Under the pieces are notes generated by a model, which was not told the origin of the DNA, made no database searches, and saw only the letters and a program-made list of their open reading frames with translations. Below are positions 45,560 to 55,241 of a DNA stretch of 64,000 nt, piece after piece. The DNA lies in assembly GCF_013488205.1 (NCBI RefSeq), contig NZ_CP040908.1, positions 3,288,001-3,352,000 of the forward strand, in the 5' to 3' direction. Each line of letters opens with the position of its first letter. The first letter of the stretch is position 1. A program made the position numbers and the translations under genes. Source of the stretch: Empedobacter falsenii (GTDB taxonomy: Bacteria > Bacteroidota > Bacteroidia > Flavobacteriales > Weeksellaceae).

Positions 45560-48500
45560 TTAGAATGATACGTTAAATCCGATAGAATAAGAACGTACTA
45601 ACGGGTAAGAGAATGCTGTAAAAGAGTTTGACACATATCCTGACGAACCTACTGCACTACTTTCACTTGTTCCTGTTCCTGCAATTGGATTCCCATGGTA
45701 ATTTGTCCATAATGCTAAGTTTTGAACTTGAGCAAACATTCTTAAGTTTTTGATAAACGTTCCTTTTACTAAATCTGTAAAGTTGTATCCTAATGACAAA
45801 CTACGGAATGCGATGTAATCAGATTTTTCTAAATATTTTGTAGAATATTCTGGCCCTGTTGTATTTGGTAGAGCGAATGACGCGTTATCACCAGCTTGCT
45901 TCCAATAATCAGCAGCTTCAACAACATGGTTATCTAAAGATGTCGGATCTGTTAAATAAGCATATGTATTGTTGTACATGTATCCTCCTGCAGAATAAGT
46001 AAAGTCAGCGTTGATATCAAATCCATAGAATTTAGCATTCAAACCAAAACCACCCATTAAAGTTGGGAGAGAAGATTTGTTTGTTGCGACTGCATCTCCA
46101 CCATCATAAACGTCAGTTATATTTCCATCTCTGTCCAAGTATAAATCTTTACCTGTATTTGCATCAACACCTGCATAACGAACCATATAGAATTGATAAG
46201 GTTTCCCTCCTTCTACGTGAATCATGCTTTCGTATGAATCTGGCATTATTAAATTATCTCCATCTGCTAATTGATTTACTTTATACTTTAAGCTGGTTAC
46301 GTTACCATATAGAGATAAATCGAAGTTTTTAGAACGAATCACATCATAGTTTAATTCTAATTCAAAACCTTCTGTTTTAATTTCTCCTGCATTAATAGTT
46401 GTAGTATATCCTCCAGCCTCTAAAGGTAATTGTTTGTTAAATAAGAAATCAGATCTCAAATCGTGGAAATATGCCATAGCACCAGTTAAACGATTTCCAA
46501 AGAAGCCAAAATCTAAACCAACGTTTAATTTTTTATTCTTTTCCCAAGTCGCATTGTTATCTGCTAAAACTGTTATAGGAAAACTTGCTGGATTACCATT
46601 ATATGTATTTAAAATATTCATCAGATTCATATTTGCATAAGCAGCTAAACCTGAATCATCTCCTACTTCCCCATACGAAGCTTTAAGTGTTAAATTATTG
46701 ACAGCTTTAGAATCTCTTAAGAATCCTTCTTTTGCTATATTCCATCCTAGAGACACTCCCCAGAATGTTCCATATTTATTATCAACACCTGCTAAAGAAG
46801 TTCCGTCACGACGAATATATGCATCAACAAAATATTTATTTGCAAAATCATAAGAAGCCGCTCCTAAATATCCAAACTTAGAAATTCTCCATCTGTTTGT
46901 TTTTGAATCTTGTTCAATTAAAGTAGCTAACCCTTGTGTTTGTAAATAATCATTAGGGAAACCAATTCCGTACATTGTCATAGAATATAAACTTTGATTG
47001 ATATATTCTGATGCTGCTGTTACACGTAGATGATGTTTACCTGCAAAAGTATTTTCGTAAGAAACCTCATTACGCCAGTTGTAATCAAAACGGTCTGTAC
47101 TTCTATCTGTTTTAGAACCTCCGTCTCCTAATAATTGAGATAAAACTGAAGATGGTTTTAAGAAGTTTTCGTACTGTGTACGATTATAAGTAGCACCTAA
47201 AGTTGTACGAGCTGTTACATTTTTAGCAAGATCTGCTTCAACGAAACCAGTTCCATAAATACGTAAATATCTTGTTTGAGCATCCGTTTTTTCCATTTCA
47301 TCTGCAACAGGATATCCCATATAGTTCGCATTAGGATTGTAAACTTTATTTCCATCTGCATCTAAAACTACATTTCCATTCGCGTCCATTGAATAAAAAG
47401 TCTCGTAAGGACGATTTAACAATGTATTATAAAATGGAGATTGTGCATTAACACGATCACGTGGAGAATCTAACGTGGTATAAGACCCGTTTAAATTAAT
47501 TCCGTAACGTAACCAATCTTTTACTTTGGTTGTATTATTGAAAGTAGCTGTAATTCTTTCCATACCATTATAATATCGAACAGCTCCTTCATTTTTATCA
47601 TAACCTACAGAAAAATTATTTGATGTATCACCATCATTTTTATTAATCGTAATAAAATGTGATGAAGTAAGTCCATTTTTGTATAGATCATCAGACCATT
47701 TATGGTTATTTTTTGATAAAGTTGCAATCTCTTCAGATGTACGAGCTTGCCCTAAACCTAAATTACCAATAGTACTTAAACCATTTTGATAATTTAACAA
47801 TTGCTCGGCATTCATCAAGTTGATATTTGGCAAATCAACCATTTGGTTCACTCCAATACGAGATGAATAACTTACTGTAGCTTCACCTTTTTTCGCTGAT
47901 TTTGTTTTCATGATGATTACACCATTCGCTCCACGAGAACCAAAGATTGCTAATTGAGAAGCATCTTTTAACACCCTTACTTCTTCAATATCAGCCGGAT
48001 TAATAGCAACAACATCTGTTGCTGTCATATATGTACCATCAACAACATATAATGGAGATTTTACACCACCATTCAAACCAATTGCACCACGAATTGTAAC
48101 ATTAGCTGTTGCTCCAGGAGCTCCACTCATCGCTTGAGATGATAGACCTGCAACTTTACCTCCTAACATTTGGTCAATAGATACAGATGGATTCATCTGT
48201 TCTAAATCTTTTGCTTTTACAGTTGTAACACCTGATTTAGATGGAGCGTTGAAAATAGATTTCACAACAACTTCACTTAAATCAACCGTAGAACTTGTAG
48301 CAGCAGCGTACTTTAATGTACCTAAAGCGTTACTTGTAACACTAAATTCCTTTCCATTAACAACTAAAATATCTCCAATTTTAGCATCAATGTCAAATTT
48401 TCCGTCTTGGTCAGTATAGACAACTTTGTATGTACCTTTTACAGATACTTCTACATCCGCTTCCGGAAAATTATCTGCATCATTTACAACACCTGTTACT

Positions 48501-48568
48501 TGAGCAAATGCAGCCGTTCCTAAACCTAAGAAAGCTAACAAACTCAAAGATGTGATTCTTCTCCTCAT
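45560..48568 (-). CDS. SusC/RagA-type TonB-dependent transporter (pair 2)
   Basis: 1002 residues from the ATG at 48568 (MRRRITSLSLLAFLGLGT); an upstream ATG adding 13 residues would break the signal peptide. Regulatory-like domain QVTGVVNDADNFPEADVEVSV, plug motifs VSIDQMLGGKVAGL and VVDGTYM, then the barrel. Operon with susD 2 (12-base gap). Substrate unknown. Confidence 0.94.
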   Translation of the reverse strand: MRRRITSLSLLAFLGLGTAAFAQVTGVVNDADNFPEADVEVSVKGTYKVVYTDQDGKFDIDAKIGDILVVNGKEFSVTSNALGTLKYAAATSSTVDLSEVVVKSIFNAPSKSGVTTVKAKDLEQMNPSVSIDQMLGGKVAGLSSQAMSGAPGATANVTIRGAIGLNGGVKSPLYVVDGTYMTATDVVAINPADIEEVRVLKDASQLAIFGSRGANGVIIMKTKSAKKGEATVSYSSRIGVNQMVDLPNINLMNAEQLLNYQNGLSTIGNLGLGQARTSEEIATLSKNNHKWSDDLYKNGLTSSHFITINKNDGDTSNNFSVGYDKNEGAVRYYNGMERITATFNNTTKVKDWLRYGINLNGSYTTLDSPRDRVNAQSPFYNTLLNRPYETFYSMDANGNVVLDADGNKVYNPNANYMGYPVADEMEKTDAQTRYLRIYGTGFVEADLAKNVTARTTLGATYNRTQYENFLKPSSVLSQLLGDGGSKTDRSTDRFDYNWRNEVSYENTFAGKHHLRVTAASEYINQSLYSMTMYGIGFPNDYLQTQGLATLIEQDSKTNRWRISKFGYLGAASYDFANKYFVDAYIRRDGTSLAGVDNKYGTFWGVSLGWNIAKEGFLRDSKAVNNLTLKASYGEVGDDSGLAAYANMNLMNILNTYNGNPASFPITVLADNNATWEKNKKLNVGLDFGFFGNRLTGAMAYFHDLRSDFLFNKQLPLEAGGYTTTINAGEIKTEGFELELNYDVIRSKNFDLSLYGNVTSLKYKVNQLADGDNLIMPDSYESMIHVEGGKPYQFYMVRYAGVDANTGKDLYLDRDGNITDVYDGGDAVATNKSSLPTLMGGFGLNAKFYGFDINADFTYSAGGYMYNNTYAYLTDPTSLDNHVVEAADYWKQAGDNASFALPNTTGPEYSTKYLEKSDYIAFRSLSLGYNFTDLVKGTFIKNLRMFAQVQNLALWTNYHGNPIAGTGTSESSAVGSSGYVSNSFTAFSYPLVRSYSIGFNVSF

Positions 48569-48952
48569 AGTCTTATTTTTATAAAATAGGGGAACAAATC
48601 TGAACATTATTTTTTAGAGAAAAAAGCAAAATGATATATAATTAACATTTTATCCAAATAAGACATAAATTGCTTTTTTTTATCAATTATCCATTATTAA
48701 ATACTTATTAAATGATTAATAAATCTTTTTTTAACTTTTTTTAATAAAATTAAAATCGATTTTATGTTAATATTTTTTGAATTAAATAAAATCAATACTC
48801 ATTAACAGATAATTTTTATTTGAATTTTATACATTTCAGAATGTGAAATCACGTTAAAAAATGAAGAATATTTAGGAGTTTATTAACCTAATAAAAACAA
48901 AAAAAGGCAACCAATTGGTTGCCTTAATTATTATAATATTTAAACTGATTAA
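48569..48952. other. 384-base gene-free stretch before susC 2
   Basis: Very A/T-rich. Contains the terminator of the DUF5689 gene (48891-48925) and a 14-base perfect palindrome TAAAATCGATTTTA (48751-48764), 183 bases upstream of susC 2, which may be a regulator site. No clear -7 box was found and no RNA gene. Confidence 0.4.
48891..48925 (-). terminator. Terminator after the DUF5689 gene
   Basis: AAGGCAACCAA/TTGGTTGCCTT is a perfect 22-base palindrome with a T-run on the minus strand. Confidence 0.84.
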
Positions 48953-50341
48953 TTAGTCAATTTTGATATTATCGATAACTAAATCATAAGCTTCATCTTT
49001 TCCTACTTTTAGTGCAAAAATATTTTCACCAGCAGTTTTTTGAATATCTACTCCTTCAATATTTAGAGTAACAAGAACCCATTCGCCTTTAGTATCAATT
49101 TTACCTGTATATTGATTTGCATCAATTGGTGATAAAGATACATTTGCATTCGATAAATCTCCTACATTATATACTACGTATTTTTTATCAGATTTATACA
49201 CATTTAGTGACAATGATTTCCCAGATGTTCCTTTTACATAAAATGTAATTTTCTTTGGAGTTGCAGGAATTGTATTATTTACAATAGTTGTAAATACGTA
49301 ATCATTAGCTTTTGGTGTTCCTTTTAAAAGTAATGCATTTGTGTTATCTCTACCAACACCAACTCCGCTAGTTGCATAGGTATCTTTCACTAAGCCAAAA
49401 GAGTTAATTGAAGATAAAAAGTCAGCCCAAACATTGAAATCAGAACCTTTGAACAATAAATTAGTTGCTTCTGTATTATTTCCTCCACCTGGATTTTGGC
49501 CTCCTCCAACGTCAAAACGAGGCTGATCGAATTTTACATCTTTTGTATCGCGGATATAAACTTGGTAAGTTGAATTGTAAATACTAACAACTACAGTAAT
49601 CTCTCCACTACCTTTAGGTAATTCTTCATTGTACCATTTAGCATATCCAGAATTACGTAAGTCAACTGTTTTACCTGTTTTATCTACTAATACACGATTA
49701 ACAGTTGTAGCTTCCACTCCATAAGTTTTATCTGTATCTGGAGATTGAAACTGAACATTTTTGATTGTAACTAAGGTATTCAAATTTCCTGCTTTCAAAG
49801 CATCTGATAAGCTATTGTATACTTTTGGAGTGATCGTTTTTATTGGATCACATGTTTTAAAAATATATTTTTTCATGTTTGCAGATGGTATACGACCTAC
49901 AGCATAAGTAGGATCTACAGAACCGATTTTCATAATTCCTCTATCCTTTGCTACAACAAGTCCTTTTAAACTAATTTGAATTCTAGCACCTAAAGGATAA
50001 TTAGCATATAAATTAGCTCCATCAATTTCAATTTGGATACCTGTTGTTGGATCTTCAATTTTGTCTTGTAAAGAAATTGTTTTATAAAAATTTCCTGTTT
50101 CGTCACTTGAAATTACATAAGCGTCCATTACAAGATCCTCTGCTATTGCTCCATTTGAATCAAGTTTTATCTGCCCAGAAGTTACTTTAGTTGTTAAATC
50201 AGCTATTGTAATATTTGCTGTTAATTTATCAGCACAATCGATTGGCGGAGTTGCATAATCATCATCTTGTACACAAGATTGAGTTATAAATAAGCCTAAG
50301 CTCAAAAGACTTGCTATTGTTAATTTTGATATTGTATTCAT
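48953..50341 (-). CDS. DUF5689 domain lipoprotein
   Basis: 462 residues. Lipoprotein signal with Cys23 (TQSCVQDDD). Residues 35-270 match DUF5689 (DAYVISSDETGNFYKTISLQ, GARIQISLKGLVVAKDRGIM), an OB-fold-like module that also occurs in extracellular nucleases. After a Gly/Asn-rich linker (GGGQNPGGGNNTEA) comes a beta-sandwich domain (NVWADFLSSINSFGLVKD, VIDNIKID). Located 30 bases behind the TonB receptor; likely its surface-exposed binding partner for nucleic acid or another polymer (inference). Confidence 0.8.
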   Translation of the reverse strand: MNTISKLTIASLLSLGLFITQSCVQDDDYATPPIDCADKLTANITIADLTTKVTSGQIKLDSNGAIAEDLVMDAYVISSDETGNFYKTISLQDKIEDPTTGIQIEIDGANLYANYPLGARIQISLKGLVVAKDRGIMKIGSVDPTYAVGRIPSANMKKYIFKTCDPIKTITPKVYNSLSDALKAGNLNTLVTIKNVQFQSPDTDKTYGVEATTVNRVLVDKTGKTVDLRNSGYAKWYNEELPKGSGEITVVVSIYNSTYQVYIRDTKDVKFDQPRFDVGGGQNPGGGNNTEATNLLFKGSDFNVWADFLSSINSFGLVKDTYATSGVGVGRDNTNALLLKGTPKANDYVFTTIVNNTIPATPKKITFYVKGTSGKSLSLNVYKSDKKYVVYNVGDLSNANVSLSPIDANQYTGKIDTKGEWVLVTLNIEGVDIQKTAGENIFALKVGKDEAYDLVIDNIKID

Positions 50342-50371
50342 TTTTAATTGTATTCGTTGTTAATATTTTAT

Positions 50372-53107
50372 TTAGAATCTGAAATAAACATTTGCAAAAT
50401 ATGTTGTACCCATTCCGTAGAACATTTTTGGCCCAAATAATGTACGATAATTAGGATCGATAGCATTCGTATATTTCCCAACTCTTAATTGTTCGAAACC
50501 TCCTGTTACATAATTTTTGTTATTCAACACATTATTAATTGTTCCTGAAATTCCTGCAGAATATTTACCTATACGAAATGTTTTACCCATATTAATATTT
50601 AACATGAATTCGTTACTCAACTTTTCTTGCTTTAAAGCAGCTTTTAAATCTTGATCATTAATATCATATAATTCTCCATATTCATTCGTAAAGAAATTTA
50701 CAGTTCTACGAAAAGCTGCAGGATCTATGTAATTATTTGCTAATAAATTTCCAGATACACCAATCCACCAGAATTTAGGATCACGGTACTCTGCACTTAA
50801 AGAGAAACCAGATTGTGGTCCGCTTCCTACTTTATAATTATGAAGATAAGCAGTTCCGAAGTTTTGGTAAGGAACTCCAATGTTTCCAGGTTTCACATAA
50901 TCATCAGAATATAAATTATAACTAGGGTTGTCTTTGTAAACATATTGACCAATAGAAGCTACTGCAGAAACTGTAAGTACTGGTAATACTTGTGCTTCTA
51001 CCGCTAATTCTGTTCCCAAATATTCTTTTCCAACACCTGTCATAACTTCTGAAACAAAGACTTGGTCATTTGCTCCATCGATATAACCAAATGCTTTCTC
51101 GATTTCGTCTTTTGTTCTTGTGTAAAAAGCCGTTGCACGAGCTTTAATACGTGGAGCTCTTAAAATATATGATAAGTCACTTGAGAATATTTTTGCACTT
51201 TCTACTCCATCTACCGTTACGTTAGTTACACGAGCATTTGGAAAAATCTCATCAGAAGTTGGCGCTTCTGTTTGATACATTACATTTGCTTGGATAAAAT
51301 TACGTCCATCTAATTTTACTAAGAAATTAGATTTCACCCCAAAATCTAAGAAATCATACGTTTTACTTTTACCGTAAGAAGTCTGCTGATATGATTGGTG
51401 CATCCATTTACCTTCACGATAAAACTTAGTCAAAGCAGCTTTCATACCAATTGTTACGTCTAAAAATTTTCCTTTTATTTTAGATTGCATGAATAAATCT
51501 GCATAATCACGATTAATTTCATAATTATATCCTTGACGCTGTCCTTTTGTTGGTTGATAATCAGGGTCTAAAATATTAAATCTAGCATGAGTAAAGTTAT
51601 CTTTATTCTCAACATATTGTCCACCTAATAAATCTTGTATTTCACGGTATAGTTGAGATTTCGTATTTTGATAAGACGCTGCAATTGTCAAATCTATATT
51701 AGGTGCTAACTCTGTCTGAAAATTTGTATAAGCAGTTGCTGTTTTATCTTCGTTAACATCAGCAGTCAACCAATAAACAGATCTCCCAGCATTGTTAATA
51801 TTAGCTTCATATAAACTTGTCCAATCTATTTGAGAAATTTGACCACTTCTCCATAATTCAGTTTGGTTATTTATAGCACCTTGACTTGCTCCACTATACG
51901 CAAAATAAGATGGTAAATTACGATAGTAAACTGGAGAAGGATTATTTCCTGCAAACCAATCTAAACGAGAACTACTTTCTTTACCAAATTGATAAGAAAC
52001 TGTTGTTGTTAATTTTGATTTATTGTTAATATTCCAATGATGCGTCAACATATTAATTGGTTCGAAAGTTTTCTTTACACGTTCGTTACGTTTTTCACCA
52101 TCTTGCCATCCCCAATAAGAATTGTAATAAATCCCCATCATATCCACAACTTCTTGTGTATTAGGTGAACCTGTAGAACGACGAGTTGGCGCACCAAAAC
52201 TTGTGAAGTTTAAGGTATGTTTTTCATTAAACTTTTTCTCAACTCCTAAGTAGTAAGCGTATGCATCATAAAAAGTACCTTCTATAATACCTTCTTCTGC
52301 CCAACGTCTACTTCCAGAAACCATAAACGCCCAACCATTATCCATCAATCCCGTATTATATGTAGCCATTACACGGTTTCTGTATGAACGATTTGTACTA
52401 GAATAAGCCAAACTTACTCCCTTACGCATTGTTGAAGGACGAGTATCAAAATTTGTAACTCCCCCTAAATCTCCAAAAGCATAATTAGAAGGTTCGATTC
52501 CGTATGTTAACTCATCTGGACGACGAGTAACATCATTCAGACCTCCCCAGTTATTAAAAGTTGCACGACCATTATCCATTTTATTCATACGAACTCCATT
52601 GAATAATACATCATTATATTTGTTGTCTAAACCTCTTGGTTTAAACCAATACGAACCTAATTCGTACGCAGATACGCGAGCAAAAACATCACGTGAAGAT
52701 TGTAAAAGTCCTGAATTTGAAGCTGTCGAACTTTCATCATCAGATAATTCATCATCTGTTAATGTAATAATTCCAACTTCTGCTGTATTTGGATTAAATG
52801 TTAATTTAATATCACCTAAGTCAAGCTCTTTTTGCCCTGCTACAGTGATTTCTTTTTCATATGGGTCATAGCCCACGCCATAAACTTGTAATTTGTACGT
52901 TCCATCCGGAATATCTACAAACTGAAAATATCCTATACGATCGGTGATAGCAGCATCGCTTACTGCTCCTCCGTCCAAACGTACAGTGAGGTTATAAACC
53001 TCTTCACCTGTAGCAGCATTTTTTGCTACCCCAGTAACCTTTGTTTGCGCCTGCGCCATAGCGACAGTTGCAGCAAAGACTGAAAGACTTAACAATAATT
53101 TGTTCAT
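50372..53107 (-). CDS. TonB-dependent outer-membrane receptor
   Basis: 911 residues. Signal peptide MNKLLLSLSVFAATVAMAQA, then a carboxypeptidase-regulatory-like domain (KVTGVAKNAATGEEVYNLTV), plug (SRDVFARVSAYELGSYWFKP, NKMDNGRATFNNWGGLND) and a large barrel. Not a SusC type. The downstream DUF5689 lipoprotein is its likely partner; a secreted nuclease gene is divergent 91 bases away. Confidence 0.92.
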   Translation of the reverse strand: MNKLLLSLSVFAATVAMAQAQTKVTGVAKNAATGEEVYNLTVRLDGGAVSDAAITDRIGYFQFVDIPDGTYKLQVYGVGYDPYEKEITVAGQKELDLGDIKLTFNPNTAEVGIITLTDDELSDDESSTASNSGLLQSSRDVFARVSAYELGSYWFKPRGLDNKYNDVLFNGVRMNKMDNGRATFNNWGGLNDVTRRPDELTYGIEPSNYAFGDLGGVTNFDTRPSTMRKGVSLAYSSTNRSYRNRVMATYNTGLMDNGWAFMVSGSRRWAEEGIIEGTFYDAYAYYLGVEKKFNEKHTLNFTSFGAPTRRSTGSPNTQEVVDMMGIYYNSYWGWQDGEKRNERVKKTFEPINMLTHHWNINNKSKLTTTVSYQFGKESSSRLDWFAGNNPSPVYYRNLPSYFAYSGASQGAINNQTELWRSGQISQIDWTSLYEANINNAGRSVYWLTADVNEDKTATAYTNFQTELAPNIDLTIAASYQNTKSQLYREIQDLLGGQYVENKDNFTHARFNILDPDYQPTKGQRQGYNYEINRDYADLFMQSKIKGKFLDVTIGMKAALTKFYREGKWMHQSYQQTSYGKSKTYDFLDFGVKSNFLVKLDGRNFIQANVMYQTEAPTSDEIFPNARVTNVTVDGVESAKIFSSDLSYILRAPRIKARATAFYTRTKDEIEKAFGYIDGANDQVFVSEVMTGVGKEYLGTELAVEAQVLPVLTVSAVASIGQYVYKDNPSYNLYSDDYVKPGNIGVPYQNFGTAYLHNYKVGSGPQSGFSLSAEYRDPKFWWIGVSGNLLANNYIDPAAFRRTVNFFTNEYGELYDINDQDLKAALKQEKLSNEFMLNINMGKTFRIGKYSAGISGTINNVLNNKNYVTGGFEQLRVGKYTNAIDPNYRTLFGPKMFYGMGTTYFANVYFRF

Positions 53108-53168
53108 TCAAACGAATTTTTATTTATAAATTAGCTATTTATTTCCTTCATCGAAAAAAATAGGACAA

Positions 53169-53176
53169 CAAATTTA
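53169..53176 (-). promoter_or_regulatory. Promoter -7 box of TonB receptor operon
   Basis: Minus-strand TAAATTTG (plus CAAATTTA), in the 91-base gap shared with the divergent nuclease gene. Confidence 0.55.
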
Positions 53177-53198
53177 GTAAATTCATAATTAATAACAT

Positions 53199-54404
53199 AT
53201 GTTTAAAATTAATAAATCTTTAACTTTATTAATAATTTTTAATTTATTCTTAACGTTAAATGTTAAAGCTCAAAGCAAATATTCAAGTGCAACTGTAGCT
53301 TTTTATAATGTCGAGAATCTTTTTGACACCATAAAATCAGTTGGATATGTAAATGGAACTTTACCTTTTAATGACAAAAATTACCACATTCAGATTGCTG
53401 AATCTGACATTTCGAAGTACGAAACAGAAGAATTCAAACAAAGTTATACGTACGAAAATATAAAAGGAAAGAAAATTATCCGTCCATTAATTCTTCAAGA
53501 AGAATTTTTACCAAACGGAAATAAAAGATGGAATACAGAAAAATATTTCCAGAAAGTCAATAATATTTCAAAAGTTATTAGCGAATTAGGTGCAGATGTT
53601 ACAGGTTCTGCTCCAGTAATCGTTGGTATTTGCGAGATTGAGACAAGAGAAACTTTAGAAGATTTAGCAAAAAGCTCTGCTTTGAAAAAATACGATTATG
53701 GTGTTGTTCATTTTAATTCATTTGATGCACGTGGAGTTGATACAGGTTTATTGTATCAAAAATCTCGTTTCAAAGTAATTGATGCAAGACCTCATCCTAT
53801 TTTCAATTATGATGCTGAAGGTAAACGAAAATATACGCGTGATATTCTACAAGTTACAGGTTTATTAGACGGTGAAGAAATCACTTTTTTAGTAAATCAC
53901 TGGCCTTCTCGTAGTGGAGGAGAAAAAGTTTCGATGCCAGCTCGTATGGAAGCAGCAAAGGTGATGAAAGGAATTTTTGATGAGTTAAAATCTAAGAATC
54001 CAAATGCAAAAGTAATTGCAATGGGTGATTTTAATGATGATCCTATTTCTCCAAGTATTAAAAATACATTTGATCCAGCAGGAGAAATTGCTAAAGTTTC
54101 GGATAGCGGGTATTATGACCCTATGTTACCTTTATATAAAAAAGGTGTTGGTACTTTAGCTTATCGTGATGCTTGGAATCTATTTGATCAATTTATCTCG
54201 ACTTCATCATTGGTTACAAAAAATAAAGATTATTCAACGTATAAAATCTTCAAAACTGAAATTTACAACAAAGATTATTTAAAAGCGACAGAAGGTGCAT
54301 ATAAAGGATTCCCTAACCGTATGTGGAGCGGCGATACTTATCGTGCAAACGGTTATTCTGACCACTTTCCAGTCTATACAATCTTATTAAAACAAGCAAA
54401 ATAA
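53199..54404 (+). CDS. Secreted endonuclease/exonuclease/phosphatase family protein
   Basis: 401 residues with a signal peptide (hydrophobic 8-22, ending NVKAQ). EEP-fold motifs are AFYNVENLFDT (metal/Asn37), GICEIETRE (metal-type Glu), VNHWPSRSGG (His), MGDFNDDP (Asp/Asn) and YSDHFPVYTI (catalytic His pair). Such enzymes cut DNA, RNA or phosphoesters outside the cell. The divergent TonB receptor/DUF5689 pair suggests nucleotide or phosphate scavenging. The trpA gene begins 2 bases later. Confidence 0.9.
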   Translation: MFKINKSLTLLIIFNLFLTLNVKAQSKYSSATVAFYNVENLFDTIKSVGYVNGTLPFNDKNYHIQIAESDISKYETEEFKQSYTYENIKGKKIIRPLILQEEFLPNGNKRWNTEKYFQKVNNISKVISELGADVTGSAPVIVGICEIETRETLEDLAKSSALKKYDYGVVHFNSFDARGVDTGLLYQKSRFKVIDARPHPIFNYDAEGKRKYTRDILQVTGLLDGEEITFLVNHWPSRSGGEKVSMPARMEAAKVMKGIFDELKSKNPNAKVIAMGDFNDDPISPSIKNTFDPAGEIAKVSDSGYYDPMLPLYKKGVGTLAYRDAWNLFDQFISTSSLVTKNKDYSTYKIFKTEIYNKDYLKATEGAYKGFPNRMWSGDTYRANGYSDHFPVYTILLKQAK

Positions 54405-54406
54405 AA

Positions 54407-55174
54407 ATGAACAAATTAGAGCAATTATTTAGTCAAAAAAATAAAAACCTCATTACAATATACACAACAGCTGGGTATCCGAATTTATCGGATACCCCTG
54501 TTATTTTAAAAGAATTAGATCAAAATAATGTTGACATTATCGAAGTCGGAATCCCATATTCTGATCCTTTGGCTGATGGTCCAACAATACAGGCTACAAG
54601 CGAAAAAGCGTTAGCAAACGGAATGACATTGGATATTTTGTTTGAGCAATTAAAATCGGTTCAAAATGAAATTTCTGCACCAATTGTTTTGATGGGTTAT
54701 TATAACCAAGTGATGACATTTGGATTAGAAAAATTCTTACAAAATTGTCAAGAAAGTGGAGTTTCAGGCTTGATTTTACCTGATATGCCGTACGAAATTT
54801 ACTTGGCGCAACACAAAGAATTATTTGATAAATACGATCAAAAAGTTACTTTTCTAATTACACCTTTAACAACAGAAAAACGCATTAAAGAGATTAATGA
54901 TGCAACTTCTGGATTTGTTTATATCGTTTCGAGTTCAGCTACAACTGGCGCAACACAATCTAATTATAACGAAGATTTTTTGTCAAATGTTAAAAATTTA
55001 GGTTTGACAAAACCACATCAAATTGGATTTGGAATTTCGACAAAAGCTGATGTAGAAAAAGCATGGAATTACGCAAATGGAGCAATTGTCGGAAGTGCTT
55101 TTTTACGTGTTTTAGAAAATTCGAACGGAAATCTTTCAGAAGCCATAAAAAAATTTCTATCTCAATTGAAATAA
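54407..55174 (+). CDS. trpA: Tryptophan synthase alpha subunit
   Basis: 255 residues. IIEVGIPYSDPLADGPTIQA is the TrpA signature with the catalytic Glu and Asp; GFVYIVSSSATTGA and GFGISTKADV bind the substrate phosphate. Cleaves indole-3-glycerol phosphate. No other trp gene is nearby; trpA normally ends the trpEGDCFBA operon, so its place behind a secreted nuclease is unusual. Confidence 0.95.
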   Translation: MNKLEQLFSQKNKNLITIYTTAGYPNLSDTPVILKELDQNNVDIIEVGIPYSDPLADGPTIQATSEKALANGMTLDILFEQLKSVQNEISAPIVLMGYYNQVMTFGLEKFLQNCQESGVSGLILPDMPYEIYLAQHKELFDKYDQKVTFLITPLTTEKRIKEINDATSGFVYIVSSSATTGATQSNYNEDFLSNVKNLGLTKPHQIGFGISTKADVEKAWNYANGAIVGSAFLRVLENSNGNLSEAIKKFLSQLK

Positions 55175-55192
55175 AAAAATAGTTTTCAAAAC

Positions 55193-55222
55193 AAAAAGCA
55201 AGCTCTTGTAGCTTGCTTTTTT
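55193..55222 (+). terminator. Terminator after trpA
   Basis: AAAAGCAAGCT-CTTGT-AGCTTGCTTTT, then T; a possible stop for both directions. Confidence 0.87.
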
Positions 55223-55241
55223 GGTTTTGACTATTTTGTGT

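Noticed and set aside
46063-46332. Plus-strand open frame inside susC 2
   Set aside because: It is a shadow of the well-supported minus-strand transporter, low in complexity and rich in Leu/His, with no homologous motif.
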